28,808 nucleotides of DNA from the IMG/VR virus record IMGVR_UViG_3300031566_000277, positions 1 through 28,808 of that record; one strand, written 5' to 3'. The DNA comes from a virus. Shown one piece after another: positions 13,360 through 21,551 of the stretch (positions are counted from its first letter, which is position 1; every line of letters begins with the position of its first letter). The notes under the pieces are model-generated. The model saw only the letters and a list, made by a program, of their open reading frames with translations. It made no database searches and was not told the DNA's origin. The translations under genes were made by a program, and so were the position numbers.

Positions 13360-14892
13360 ATGACTCGCAGCGCCATGGCAATCTGCACGCCGATCCCGTT
13401 TCGCGCCGGGACCCGGGTGCTCGAACGGATCACGGTCGAGTTCCACAGGGCCAAGCTCTCCCTGGCCAGGCCGACTTGCTTCAACTTCTGCGAGATCGTC
13501 GCGGATGGCATGGAGGTGGGCGTAGCCCGCTGCTTTGCCGTGGAGAAGGCCCTGGAGCAAGAGAGTCCGCCGGAGTTCATCTTCTGGCTGGACTACGACG
13601 TGCTTCCCAGCTTCGACGCAATGACGAAGTTGTTCTACCGCGCCCGCTGCTACCCGGAGTACGACGTCTTTGCGGGGGTCTACTGTTCGAAGGGGTCGCC
13701 GCCGGAGCCCCTGATCTACATGGAGCAGGGGGCGGGGCCGTTCTGGGACTGGGCAGTCGGCGATCTGCTGTTCGACGTTCACGGGGTCCACAGCGGCCTG
13801 ACGCTCGTGCGGACGAGCCTCTACCGGAAGATGCTCGACGAGGAGCCCGGGAAGCCCCTTTACCTGACCACGGATAACCGCAAGTTCGAGAACGGCCGGC
13901 TGCACACCCGCACCGGGACGGAGGACCTCTGGTTCTGCCGGCGGGCCTGCGACGACTTCGGCGCCAGGATCATGGTGGACACCTCCGTCCTGGCCGGGCA
14001 CATCAACAACGCCACCGGGAAAATCTTCGGGCTGTTGGACGACTCGCCGCCGATTCAGCGGAGCCACTTCATGCGAAAGCGAACAGTCCGCGAGCAATTC
14101 GATTTCCAGGTCAAGGTCAAGGACGGTCCGAACAATGTGTGCATCGTGGCCGATGATAAGGCGGGCAACTACCGATACCTGCATGCGGATGGAAAGGTGC
14201 GGTGGTGGATCGGCGGCGGCAGGGGTGCTGGTTGGTTCCAGAATGTGGATGAGGCGTCGGCCGTCCTTGCCGAGTGGAAAAGTCGTCAACCTCTCTCGGA
14301 CGAGAAGCTCGCCCTGGACATCGGCGCTGGGGCCACGCGGCGCGAATGGCCCGGCTACCGGACCTACACGACCGACATCCGGCCGGAGACCGCGCCCGAT
14401 TACGTCATGGACAGCCGCCTGCTGAACCTGCCGGACGAGGAGTTCGACCTGGTTTCGTCCTGCCACCACTTGGAGCACCTCGGCCGCTGGGACCAGGAGC
14501 GCGTGTGGGGCGAGATGGCCCGCGTGTTGAAGCCGGGCGGACGCATGGAGCACATCGTCCCGTCCTTGGAATGGGCGGCTGCCCACATCATGGACGGCCA
14601 CGCGGACGAGTCCGTCTTCAACGTCCTCTACGGCGCCCAGGAGGCCCAGGGCTATCGGCGGGAAATGAACACCCACTTCATGGGCTTCACCCGGCCCGTG
14701 GCCCGCGCGATGGCCGAGGAGGTGGCCGGACTGGTGGACGTGCAAGTCCGCGACTGGCGCGACGACGAGGCGCTGGGGCTGAACCTGGTCATCTCCGGAA
14801 ACAAGCCGGGGCCGAAGAAGCCGGGGCCGAAGAAGCCGAGGCCGAAGAAGCCGAGGCCGAAGAAGCCGAGGCCGAAGAAGCGAAAGCGGTAG
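13360..14892 (+). CDS. glycosyltransferase-methyltransferase fusion with basic repeat tail
   Basis: The 510-residue protein has two enzymatic domains. The first (about 1-235) is a GT-A-type glycosyltransferase: FIFWLDYDVLPS holds a DxD motif (Asp78-Tyr-Asp80, sugar-nucleotide and metal binding), and TEDLWFCRRACDDFGARIMV followed by DTSVLAGH matches the acceptor-side ED...C...G...H pattern. The second (about 315-480) is a class I SAM methyltransferase: LALDIGAGATRREWPG (motif I), FDLVSSCHHLEHLGRWD, then EMARVLKPGGRMEHIV. A linker of about 70 residues lies between. The end (482-510) is five KP(G/R)PK units plus KRKR, strongly basic and possibly DNA- or virion-binding. The ribosome-binding site is GAAGGAGG. 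The likely role is glycosylation and methylation of virion or host surface glycans. Confidence 0.8.
   Translation: MTRSAMAICTPIPFRAGTRVLERITVEFHRAKLSLARPTCFNFCEIVADGMEVGVARCFAVEKALEQESPPEFIFWLDYDVLPSFDAMTKLFYRARCYPEYDVFAGVYCSKGSPPEPLIYMEQGAGPFWDWAVGDLLFDVHGVHSGLTLVRTSLYRKMLDEEPGKPLYLTTDNRKFENGRLHTRTGTEDLWFCRRACDDFGARIMVDTSVLAGHINNATGKIFGLLDDSPPIQRSHFMRKRTVREQFDFQVKVKDGPNNVCIVADDKAGNYRYLHADGKVRWWIGGGRGAGWFQNVDEASAVLAEWKSRQPLSDEKLALDIGAGATRREWPGYRTYTTDIRPETAPDYVMDSRLLNLPDEEFDLVSSCHHLEHLGRWDQERVWGEMARVLKPGGRMEHIVPSLEWAAAHIMDGHADESVFNVLYGAQEAQGYRREMNTHFMGFTRPVARAMAEEVAGLVDVQVRDWRDDEALGLNLVISGNKPGPKKPGPKKPRPKKPRPKKPRPKKRKR
14803..14877 (+). repeat. five 15-base tandem repeats encoding a KP(G/R)PK tail
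   Basis: Five copies of AAGCCGRGGCCGAAG run head to tail (R is G in the first two units and A in the last three) and end in a KRKR codon run before the stop. The repeat number is likely to vary by slippage, which would change the length of the basic tail without breaking the frame. Confidence 0.9.
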
Positions 14893-14940
14893 TCGACGGC
14901 TTTTGTCCTTTGTGGCGGGTGTAATCCTTTTGTCTATCGC

Positions 14941-14999
14941 CGCCAACACGCGCAGTTGGCGACCTGACTAATTGCCCGGCGGGGCCGGGAGACGGCAAT
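14941..14999 (+). other. two adjacent hairpins in the gap before the fibre gene
   Basis: CGCCAAC at 14941-14947 pairs with GTTGGCG at 14955-14961 (loop of 7). ATTGCC at 14971-14976 pairs with GGCAAT at 14994-14999, with an alternative inner CCCGGC/GCCGGG pairing (14975-14980/14984-14989). No T-tract follows. The 136-base gap (14893-15028) shows no gene. The structures could attenuate or process transcripts between the enzyme and fibre genes. Confidence 0.4.
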
Positions 15000-15028
15000 C
15001 AAGACGGCGATTGATGGAGTAGCATAGC

Positions 15029-17131
15029 ATGGCGTGGCTGACCGGATACACATACCGAAAAAAGATCACGACGCAGTTTGTGAACGTGGACGATACGCTC
15101 GCCGACTTTCCGATCCTTGTTCGCTTCGATGACGACGCCGACTTGGCTGATGCCCTGGCTACCGGGTTTGACATCCGCTTCACTCAGTCCGATGGCGAGA
15201 CGCTTCTGAAGTACGAGCGGCAGTCGTGGTCCGGTGGCGGCGCCTCCAACGTCACGGCCATCTTCTGGGTAAAGATACCCTCGATCTCCGCCGTCGCTGG
15301 CACCGAGTTCTATGTCTACTGGAAGAAGTCTGACGCCGGCGACGGTGAAGACGCGCCCAACGTGTGGGATTCCAACTTCAAGGGAGTCTGGCACCTAGAA
15401 GACCTCACCGACTCGACGGGCAATAGCCATGACTTGACCGCAGTTAATGGTCCGACCAGTGGACAGACCGGGAAGGTTGGGAACTGCTACCTGTTCAACG
15501 ACGCGGACATCGAGTACCTGACGATTGCCGAGAACTGCGACATTGGAGCCAACGGGTTTCCTTGCACAATCTCTACGTGGTGCAAGACCGACGTGGACAG
15601 CATACTGGAGGTGCTGGCGTCTTTGCAGAATACCAGCGCAGGAATCCAGCGCCATTTGCATTATCTGGCTGGACACGCCGGTGGAGACCCTGCCCGCATC
15701 CTCAGTGGTACTTCAGCCTACGCCAACACCACCACCGGGTTCTCCACAAACACTTGGCACCACATTACAACCATGGTTGCCGCCGCAAACAGCCGTGCCG
15801 TGTTCATCGACGGTGGGAGCAAAGGCACTAATACTGGCTCGTTAACACCGACCGGGATCGACAGGTTTTCCATCGGGTCCAGTGGGAATTCTGCTGACTA
15901 CTCTCCGTTCTCGGGCTACATCGACGAGGTCAGGCTCAGCAATATCGTTCGCTCCGACGCATGGATTCACTTCGAGTTTCACAACATCGCCGAGGCCGAC
16001 CACGAGCTGGACTGGGGCACCAAGGAGTCGTCCGGCGGAGAGACCCACGAAGTTCCGGTCTCCGATTCGCTTGGTGCAACGGACGCACTGGGCATCTCGG
16101 CGGGCAAGGCACGTTCGCTTGCTGCTACGGCCGGTCTCGATGATGCCATCTCCTTCGCGGCTGCGTCCTGTCGGGGGCTCTCCGAAGCGTCCGGCCTGAG
16201 CGATGCCGTCCAGGTTGCGGTCGCCCGCCCGTTGCTGGTCGGCGACACGGCCGGGATCGCCGACAGCGCTTCTGCTTCTTTGGCAGGCGTGCACTCGCGC
16301 CAACTGAGCGACACGGCCGGGCTGTCCGACAGCGTCGCGAGGGCGGTCGCCCACAGCCGGCTTGTGGTGGACACGGCCGGTCTGGCGGATGACTGTTTCG
16401 TTTCGGTTACGGCGGGCGGAGAGACCTACGAAGCCGAGGGCGACGGCACCCTGGGTGCCACGGATAACCTCGCCGTGGCGTGCGTGGCGGCGCGCGTAAC
16501 GGGCGACACGGCGGGCATCGGTGATTCGGTCAGTGTCGCCGTCGCACGGGCGGTTGTGGTCAGCGATGCCGCCGGTCTGGCGGACGCGGCGTCGCGCTCC
16601 GTCGTCGCGTGTCGGCAGGTAACGGACGACCTGGGCGCTTCCGATGCCCTGTCTCCGGCGGCCGGTCACGCCTGCTCCGTGAGCGACGATCTGGGTGCCA
16701 CGGATGCCACGGCTGCCGCCGCCGCCCGCGCCCGGTTGATCGCGGATGCGTTCGGGGCCTCGGACGGTGCCGATGCAGCGATCCTCTTCGCGCGGCTGAT
16801 TCAGGACAGCGCCGGGCTGAGCGACAGCGCGGCCCGGATCGCGGCTTTTCGGCGGACCCTCATCGAGACGGCAGGACTGGCGGACAATGTAGACCTCGCG
16901 AGCAAGCATCTCAGGCAGACTGCCGATACGGCGGGGTTGGGCGATTTCCTGAAGGTGGTGCTGAACGCGAAGTTGGCAGAGACGGCCGACACACTCGGGG
17001 CCTCGGACGCCGTCATCGTACAGCGGTTCATCGGCATTTCCACGCTATCCCCGACCTTCAAGCAGCGCCACCACATCCGTTACGCACACAGGCGGTGCGT
17101 GACGGCCAGGCGGACCAAGACCATCGTGTAG
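15029..17131 (+). CDS. tail fibre / adhesin: DUF2341 + LamG-like + DTAGLSD-type repeats
   Basis: This 700-residue protein has three parts. Residues 1-105 match the DUF2341 pattern: WLTGYTYRKKITTQFVNV, then ADFPILVRFDDDADLADALA, GFDIRFTQSDGETLLKYE and EFYVYWKKSD. Residues 119-325 look like a LamG/concanavalin-like sandwich (GVWHLEDLTDSTGNSHDLT, then NTWHHITTMV and GYIDEVRLSNIVRSDAWIHF). Residues 342-667 are about 16 repeats of 18-25 residues built on D(T/S/D)(A/L)G(L/A/I)xD, with Val/Ala-rich strands between. The end is Arg/His-rich. DUF2341 and LamG are common in surface and fibre proteins, and the repeats look like a shaft. This is probably a receptor-binding fibre or host-surface adhesin. 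Confidence 0.75.
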   Translation: MAWLTGYTYRKKITTQFVNVDDTLADFPILVRFDDDADLADALATGFDIRFTQSDGETLLKYERQSWSGGGASNVTAIFWVKIPSISAVAGTEFYVYWKKSDAGDGEDAPNVWDSNFKGVWHLEDLTDSTGNSHDLTAVNGPTSGQTGKVGNCYLFNDADIEYLTIAENCDIGANGFPCTISTWCKTDVDSILEVLASLQNTSAGIQRHLHYLAGHAGGDPARILSGTSAYANTTTGFSTNTWHHITTMVAAANSRAVFIDGGSKGTNTGSLTPTGIDRFSIGSSGNSADYSPFSGYIDEVRLSNIVRSDAWIHFEFHNIAEADHELDWGTKESSGGETHEVPVSDSLGATDALGISAGKARSLAATAGLDDAISFAAASCRGLSEASGLSDAVQVAVARPLLVGDTAGIADSASASLAGVHSRQLSDTAGLSDSVARAVAHSRLVVDTAGLADDCFVSVTAGGETYEAEGDGTLGATDNLAVACVAARVTGDTAGIGDSVSVAVARAVVVSDAAGLADAASRSVVACRQVTDDLGASDALSPAAGHACSVSDDLGATDATAAAAARARLIADAFGASDGADAAILFARLIQDSAGLSDSAARIAAFRRTLIETAGLADNVDLASKHLRQTADTAGLGDFLKVVLNAKLAETADTLGASDAVIVQRFIGISTLSPTFKQRHHIRYAHRRCVTARRTKTIV
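16052..17029 (+). repeat. about 16 degenerate repeats (~54-75 bases each) in the fibre gene
   Basis: Repeats centre on codons for DTAGLxD, DxLGAxD or close variants, spaced mostly 19-22 residues apart, each followed by an Ala/Val-rich stretch ending in Arg or similar. The DNA copies differ widely while the protein motif is kept, so these are old, selected repeats and not recent slippage. Confidence 0.85.
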
Positions 17132-17142
17132 GAGGGCATCGC

Positions 17143-19200
17143 GTGGCGAAGGCATCCGGATTGACCGAGCTGCGATTCCCCCTGGGCGGGCTGAACCGCC
17201 AGGCGGGGTTCGACCAACAGCCTCCCTACACGACCGCTTACGCGAGCGACTGCCGCCCCTTCGACGTGGTCAACCTTTCTGCTGCCCAAATGCACGGGGC
17301 CCGGCAGCGCGGCGGTGCGCGGCCAGGTCTCACGAAAGCCTACGCCCAGCAGATCGGCAGCGGGCCGATCCAGCTCCTGGATTACGCCTCGGTGCTCGGA
17401 ACGGACGGGGTGGCCAGCCATATCCTCTTGGCCGTCTCCGGGGGGACGCTCTACCAGAACGCTTCGGGTTCGATGGTCGCCGTCACGGGGGGGCCGCACT
17501 TCAACGCCACGGCCAAGCAGCTCCAGGGATGCCAGGTCGGCACGAAATACTACGTCGCCGACTTCCGGGCGGTGAACGTCGTCGGCCTCGATGGCACCAT
17601 TGCGAGCACGAACCGGCTGTCGGATCACGCCGGGATCGTGACGGACTGGACGACGCTGGGTATCGACACGGCCAATGACTACGTGTGGATTTCCGGCAGC
17701 ATCGACACTGAGAGCAACATCTTCCCGATCAGCTCGGTCGAGGTCGGCTACATCGTCATCGACGGGACGATGACCAACCAGGCCAGCGGGGTCACCTGGC
17801 AGATCGGCCGCCCGGTCAAGGTGTTCGACCCGGCCAACCCGACCACGGCGCCCACCTACCTCGGCGGCACGTTTCCGATTCCGGCCGCCAATTATCGCAT
17901 CGGCACGGTGACCAGCGTGAACGGGGTGGTGACGCTTACCGGGGGATCCTGGTCGGGTGTCCCCGCGACAACGGCCGAGAATATGTTGACGCTGACCATC
18001 CCCAACGCCAGCGGGATCGGCACGCAGCAATATCTCGTGGCGTCAAAGGGCGGAAACACCCAACTCACCCTGGTCGACCAGACCGACGACGCGGACTGCT
18101 CTGGAGTGAACTACACGCTTTCCTGGGCGAGTGACTTCTACGGCTTGCCCCCCCTGGGGTGCCCGCTCTGCTGCAACTACCGGGGGTCGCTCTTACTGGC
18201 GGGCCCGGGTGCCGTCTGGTACAAGAGCCGCATTCTCGACCCCAACGATTGGGATTACGGCTACGATCCCAACGATGCCTCGCGGGCCATCGGCGGCACG
18301 GCGACCACGACGGGTGGGATCCCCGACCCGATCCTAGCGCTTATCACCCACTCCGATCAGTACATGCTCTTCGGCTCCGAACGATCCATGTGGAAGCTGA
18401 CCACCGATCCGGCCTACGGCGGCCAGATCACGGCCCTGTCCAGGGAAGTGGGCGTGCTCGGACCCAACGCCTGGTGCAACCTTCCGGACGGTTCGTCGGT
18501 AGTTCTGAGCCGAGACGGCGTCTACCAGGTTCCGCCAGGGGCGGAGTCCAAACCGGAGGCCATCTCCAGGCCGCTCTTGCCGGTGGAGCTGCTGGACGTG
18601 GACTGGGTGAACAACGCGATCTCCATGGAGTACGACCCTCGGGACCGGGGGATTCACCTGAACATCGTGCCGAGCGCCGGGACCGCCGGCACGCACTACT
18701 TCCTGGATCTCGTGGGCCTGGGGTTCTGGCCGGTCTCGATGCCGGCGGGGCAGCAGCCTACGGCCACGATCCGGTACGCGCCCAATTCGACCATCCCCGG
18801 CTACGTCGTCCTGGGAGGCTACGACGGGTACCTGCGGAAGTATTCCACGTCGGCCACCACGGATGACGGCACGGCCATCGCGTCGTTTGTGCTCTACGGG
18901 CCCTTTCGCGTGGGCGGCCCCGGGTACGTGGGCGAGATCCTGCAGCTCGCCGCCGATTTGGACCCCAACGGGCAGGGAGTCAGTTGGAAGATTTACCAGG
19001 GAGAGACGGCGCAGGCGGCCGTCGCGGCGGCCGTGGCCGGCGGTGATGCGCCCTGGTCGGGGAGCTGGGCGGCCGGCGGGAACCACCGGGACTTTCCCCG
19101 CGCCTCCGGGCCGGCCCTGGTGATCCTCATTAGCGGAACCTACGGGTGGGCCATCGAGGGGCTGCGACTGGAAGGCCGGCGAGGAGGGCCCATCCGATGA
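17143..19200 (+). CDS. nozzle / tail tubular-like beta-propeller protein
   Basis: The GTG at 17143 has a good ribosome-binding site (GGAGGG) and follows the previous stop by 11 bases; an in-frame open stretch upstream overlaps the fibre gene and is a shadow. The 685-residue protein begins GLTELRFPLGGLNRQAGFDQ, then RPFDVVNLSAAQMHGARQRG and GGARPGLTKAYAQQIG, a start pattern of phage proteins with propeller-type repeats. Later NYRGSLLLAG, SRILDPNDWDYG, a DQYMLFGSERSMWKLT blade, VVLSRDGVYQVPPG and LGFWPVSMPAG look like successive blades. T7 gp12-type nozzles form the tail tip in this way. A Thr/Gly-rich insertion (about 190-320) may be an added domain. Confidence 0.7.
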   Translation: MAKASGLTELRFPLGGLNRQAGFDQQPPYTTAYASDCRPFDVVNLSAAQMHGARQRGGARPGLTKAYAQQIGSGPIQLLDYASVLGTDGVASHILLAVSGGTLYQNASGSMVAVTGGPHFNATAKQLQGCQVGTKYYVADFRAVNVVGLDGTIASTNRLSDHAGIVTDWTTLGIDTANDYVWISGSIDTESNIFPISSVEVGYIVIDGTMTNQASGVTWQIGRPVKVFDPANPTTAPTYLGGTFPIPAANYRIGTVTSVNGVVTLTGGSWSGVPATTAENMLTLTIPNASGIGTQQYLVASKGGNTQLTLVDQTDDADCSGVNYTLSWASDFYGLPPLGCPLCCNYRGSLLLAGPGAVWYKSRILDPNDWDYGYDPNDASRAIGGTATTTGGIPDPILALITHSDQYMLFGSERSMWKLTTDPAYGGQITALSREVGVLGPNAWCNLPDGSSVVLSRDGVYQVPPGAESKPEAISRPLLPVELLDVDWVNNAISMEYDPRDRGIHLNIVPSAGTAGTHYFLDLVGLGFWPVSMPAGQQPTATIRYAPNSTIPGYVVLGGYDGYLRKYSTSATTDDGTAIASFVLYGPFRVGGPGYVGEILQLAADLDPNGQGVSWKIYQGETAQAAVAAAVAGGDAPWSGSWAAGGNHRDFPRASGPALVILISGTYGWAIEGLRLEGRRGGPIR

Positions 19201-20549
19201 ACGAACGCCCCTGGCCAGCCTATCCCCAGGTCAACCCCGTCGACGCCAGTTCAGGTCCAACCGGGATTGAGCAGTTGGCCGCTTCCCTGAACGCGATGGT
19301 GGGGCAGTTCAACCAGATGGCAACAATACTGGGCGGCCTGGAACAGCAGATGACGTGGATGCGCGACCAGATTCTCAAGGCGTGGGAGGCAATCAACGGC
19401 GTTCAGGCGACCGTCCCGGCCCTGTTCACGGGCGAGAACGACCAGGGCTACATCACCAACGAGGTCTTGAAGAACTGGCCGGCGGAGACGTGGTTCGTCG
19501 GCAACGCGGCGGGGACGCCCCTACTGACGGTCAACCCTACGGCAGAGGACCCCTACGTCGAGGTCTCCGCCGCGGCTGGCCCCGGGTACGTCAACAGCGC
19601 CGCCGTGTACCTGGACGAGGACGGCAACTACGGCATCGCCATTGACGGCGACAACCTCCAACTCGGCGCCGTGGGTGGCGTGGTCTACAGTTACCAGCTT
19701 ATCAATTCCCTCACCGGCTTCGCAGTTAATACCGACGTTGGTGCCTCGGCGGTGACCGGCGGGGCTACGTTCGTCGGCGGCCTCTACATCTCCGGCGACA
19801 TCCAGGGTGGAATCGCCGAGACCGCCGAGGACGACAAGTTCTACCTCCGCTTCCACGCCACGGGCCAAAGCGCTCTCTGGTATGACCTAACGACGTTCTT
19901 GCCCGGCCTGACGCTCGATACGGCCTGGGCCGGCTCCACGTCGCTGGTGACGCTGGGCACCGTGGGAACGGGGACTTGGGAGGGGACCGCGATCGAGGAT
20001 GCCTACATCGACTCTGCCGCGACGTGGAACGCGATGATCCCTCTGAGTCTCGGCACCGCGGCCGGGCAGTTGATCTACTTCAGCGCCGAGGCGACGGCGG
20101 CGGCCCTCACGCCCGGGGGAGCTTCCGGCGTCTTGGCTTGGAACGCGGCCACGACGGCATGGGCCGTGGGCCTGGTGAGCCTCGCGCAGATGGCGACGAT
20201 GACCGCGAACAGCCTTCTGGGAAACAACACAGGGGACGCGGCCACTCCGGCGGCATTGTCGGTCGCCCAGGTGCAGACCCTCCTCGGGTTGACCTACGTT
20301 CCGAATCTCGGTGGAGAATCGGCTTGGACGGGATCTACCTCGCTGGTGACGTTGGGCTCGGTCACGACCTGCGCCGCGTTCACGTGCCAGGGCACCGTCC
20401 AGGCAACCGGGTTCAAGGGGGCGACATTGCGGCCGGTCTCAGACGGCGTGGCGGCCGTCAAGGTAACGAACGTCGCTGGATCGGCCGTGATGACCTACGA
20501 CACGACGAACAAGATTTGTTACCCCAATCGCATCGTGATTCCGACGTGA
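19197..20549 (+). CDS. tail fibre protein with N-terminal coiled coil
   Basis: The 450-residue protein starts at an ATG overlapping the previous stop (ATGA). Residues 20-68 are coiled-coil-like (GIEQLAASLNAMVGQFNQMA, then EQQMTWMRDQILKAWEAING), as in virion-attachment ends. The rest is repetitive, Thr/Ala/Gly-rich and beta-structured. TGTWEGTAIEDAYIDSAATW (about 258-277) is typical of phage fibre shafts. The segment W(A/T)GSTSLVTLG occurs twice (around bases 19926-19955 and 20328-20357). A trimeric fibre attached below the nozzle is likely; the receptor is unknown. Confidence 0.75.
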   Translation: MNERPWPAYPQVNPVDASSGPTGIEQLAASLNAMVGQFNQMATILGGLEQQMTWMRDQILKAWEAINGVQATVPALFTGENDQGYITNEVLKNWPAETWFVGNAAGTPLLTVNPTAEDPYVEVSAAAGPGYVNSAAVYLDEDGNYGIAIDGDNLQLGAVGGVVYSYQLINSLTGFAVNTDVGASAVTGGATFVGGLYISGDIQGGIAETAEDDKFYLRFHATGQSALWYDLTTFLPGLTLDTAWAGSTSLVTLGTVGTGTWEGTAIEDAYIDSAATWNAMIPLSLGTAAGQLIYFSAEATAAALTPGGASGVLAWNAATTAWAVGLVSLAQMATMTANSLLGNNTGDAATPAALSVAQVQTLLGLTYVPNLGGESAWTGSTSLVTLGSVTTCAAFTCQGTVQATGFKGATLRPVSDGVAAVKVTNVAGSAVMTYDTTNKICYPNRIVIPT

Positions 20550-20552
20550 GCC

Positions 20553-20990
20553 ATGATAGACGGAGAAGTCGTTTGCGATCGCGTCAGTGACAGCGCCACG
20601 ATGACGCTCTACGGTCATTATTGGGTTTTGGGCGAGGACCTGACCGGTATGATCGAGTACCTGATGGAGTATCCTGTCCTTGAGGAAGAGGGTGGTGCTC
20701 AGGTTACTGGGGCACCTGGAGAAATCTTTCGGGTAGAGGTTTGGCACATCGACGATGAAGGGCACTGGGATTACATTCTCGGATACACCGTCGGCCTCTG
20801 CGGAGGAGACGGCCTGGGTTATTGGTGGGGCGATTGGGCCGAGTGGTCGGTTTACACCGGACGCTCTGGCGTTCTCTACGAGCTGGCAATAATCCAGGAA
20901 ACCGGGTGGCCGGAGAGTTACCTGGCCGTCGGCCAGGGAGGCACCAGTTGGTCCGCCTTGCAGATGACGGCTTGGTTCCCAGACGCTTAG
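20553..20990 (+). CDS. hypothetical acidic Trp/Gly-rich protein after the tail fibre
   Basis: This 145-residue product begins three bases after the fibre stop with no clear ribosome-binding sequence, so re-initiation after the fibre gene is likely. It is acidic and rich in Trp, Tyr and Gly (for example GLGYWWGDWAEWSVYTG and the ending LQMTAWFPDA). That suggests a compact beta domain, perhaps a fibre-tip, chaperone-like or carbohydrate-binding partner of the fibre. Base composition is slightly less GC-rich than its neighbours. No family is recognised. Confidence 0.6.
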   Translation: MIDGEVVCDRVSDSATMTLYGHYWVLGEDLTGMIEYLMEYPVLEEEGGAQVTGAPGEIFRVEVWHIDDEGHWDYILGYTVGLCGGDGLGYWWGDWAEWSVYTGRSGVLYELAIIQETGWPESYLAVGQGGTSWSALQMTAWFPDA

Positions 20991-21021
20991 ACCACTATTT
21001 CAATCACAAAGGAGCACCCGC

Positions 21022-21546
21022 ATGGTCGCTTCAACTATCCCGTCAACCGGCGAACTCTACGCCAAGGTCCAGGGCGAGCTTAAGGGCTACGGCAACGCCG
21101 AGCAGCAGCGCCTCCAACAGTCGTACCGTGCGGCGCTGGGGACGGCAATGCAGGGGCTTGCCTCTTCCGGCCTGGCCGGCACGACGATCGCTCCCAGCAT
21201 GCGCATGGGCTACATGCGACAGTACCAGCAGGCCCTGGCCGAGCTGGACCAACGCTTGCGCCAGTCGCGGCTGAGCGCGGAATCGACCTTCGGGCTGGGC
21301 GGAATCCAGCTCGATCAGTCGGCCCAGCAGATCGCCAACCAGATGCAGCTCGGCATGGGCAACCTCGGCGTGAGCCGGCAGTACGCCGGCATCGCCCAGC
21401 AGCAGTTGAACCTCCAGCGCCAGCAGGCGGAACGCAGCTATAAGCTGGCCAGCCGGTCTCAGCAGGCAAGCACATATAGACCGCCCACGGTGTCGACTCC
21501 CTATCCCAGAACCGTCGACCCCTCGTTACTAGGTTATGGGAGATAA
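21022..21546 (+). CDS. putative internal virion / ejection protein (short, Gln-rich helical)
   Basis: The 174-residue product has an AAAGGAG ribosome-binding site. It is almost entirely helical and Gln-rich: LYAKVQGELKGYGNAEQQRL, then GTAMQGLASSGLAGTTIAPS, and a long QQALAELDQRLRQSRLSAE helix. The ending is Pro/Tyr-rich (YRPPTVSTPYPRTVDPSLLG). A GLASSGLxGTT segment within such a helix is a pattern I associate with small proteins encoded before the large internal virion proteins of short-tailed phages. It stands immediately before the long coiled-coil gene, which supports an internal core or ejection role. There is no enzyme motif. Confidence 0.6.
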   Translation: MVASTIPSTGELYAKVQGELKGYGNAEQQRLQQSYRAALGTAMQGLASSGLAGTTIAPSMRMGYMRQYQQALAELDQRLRQSRLSAESTFGLGGIQLDQSAQQIANQMQLGMGNLGVSRQYAGIAQQQLNLQRQQAERSYKLASRSQQASTYRPPTVSTPYPRTVDPSLLGYGR

Positions 21547-21551
21547 TCGCC

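Noticed and set aside
13318-14949. Minus-strand open frame of 543 codons opposite the glycosyltransferase-methyltransferase
   Set aside because: The N-terminal LLRPRLLRPRL run is just the antisense of the KP(G/R)PK repeats, and the rest shows no motif, whereas the + strand has DxD and SAM motifs.
16052-17029. CRISPR-like array because of regular spacing
   Set aside because: The repeats are degenerate at DNA level, lie in a coding frame with a conserved protein motif, and have no unique spacers.
16609-17142. Upstream in-frame extension of the nozzle gene
   Set aside because: It overlaps the fibre repeats, and the GTG at 17143 has a proper ribosome-binding site; the extension is Arg/Gly-rich shadow sequence.
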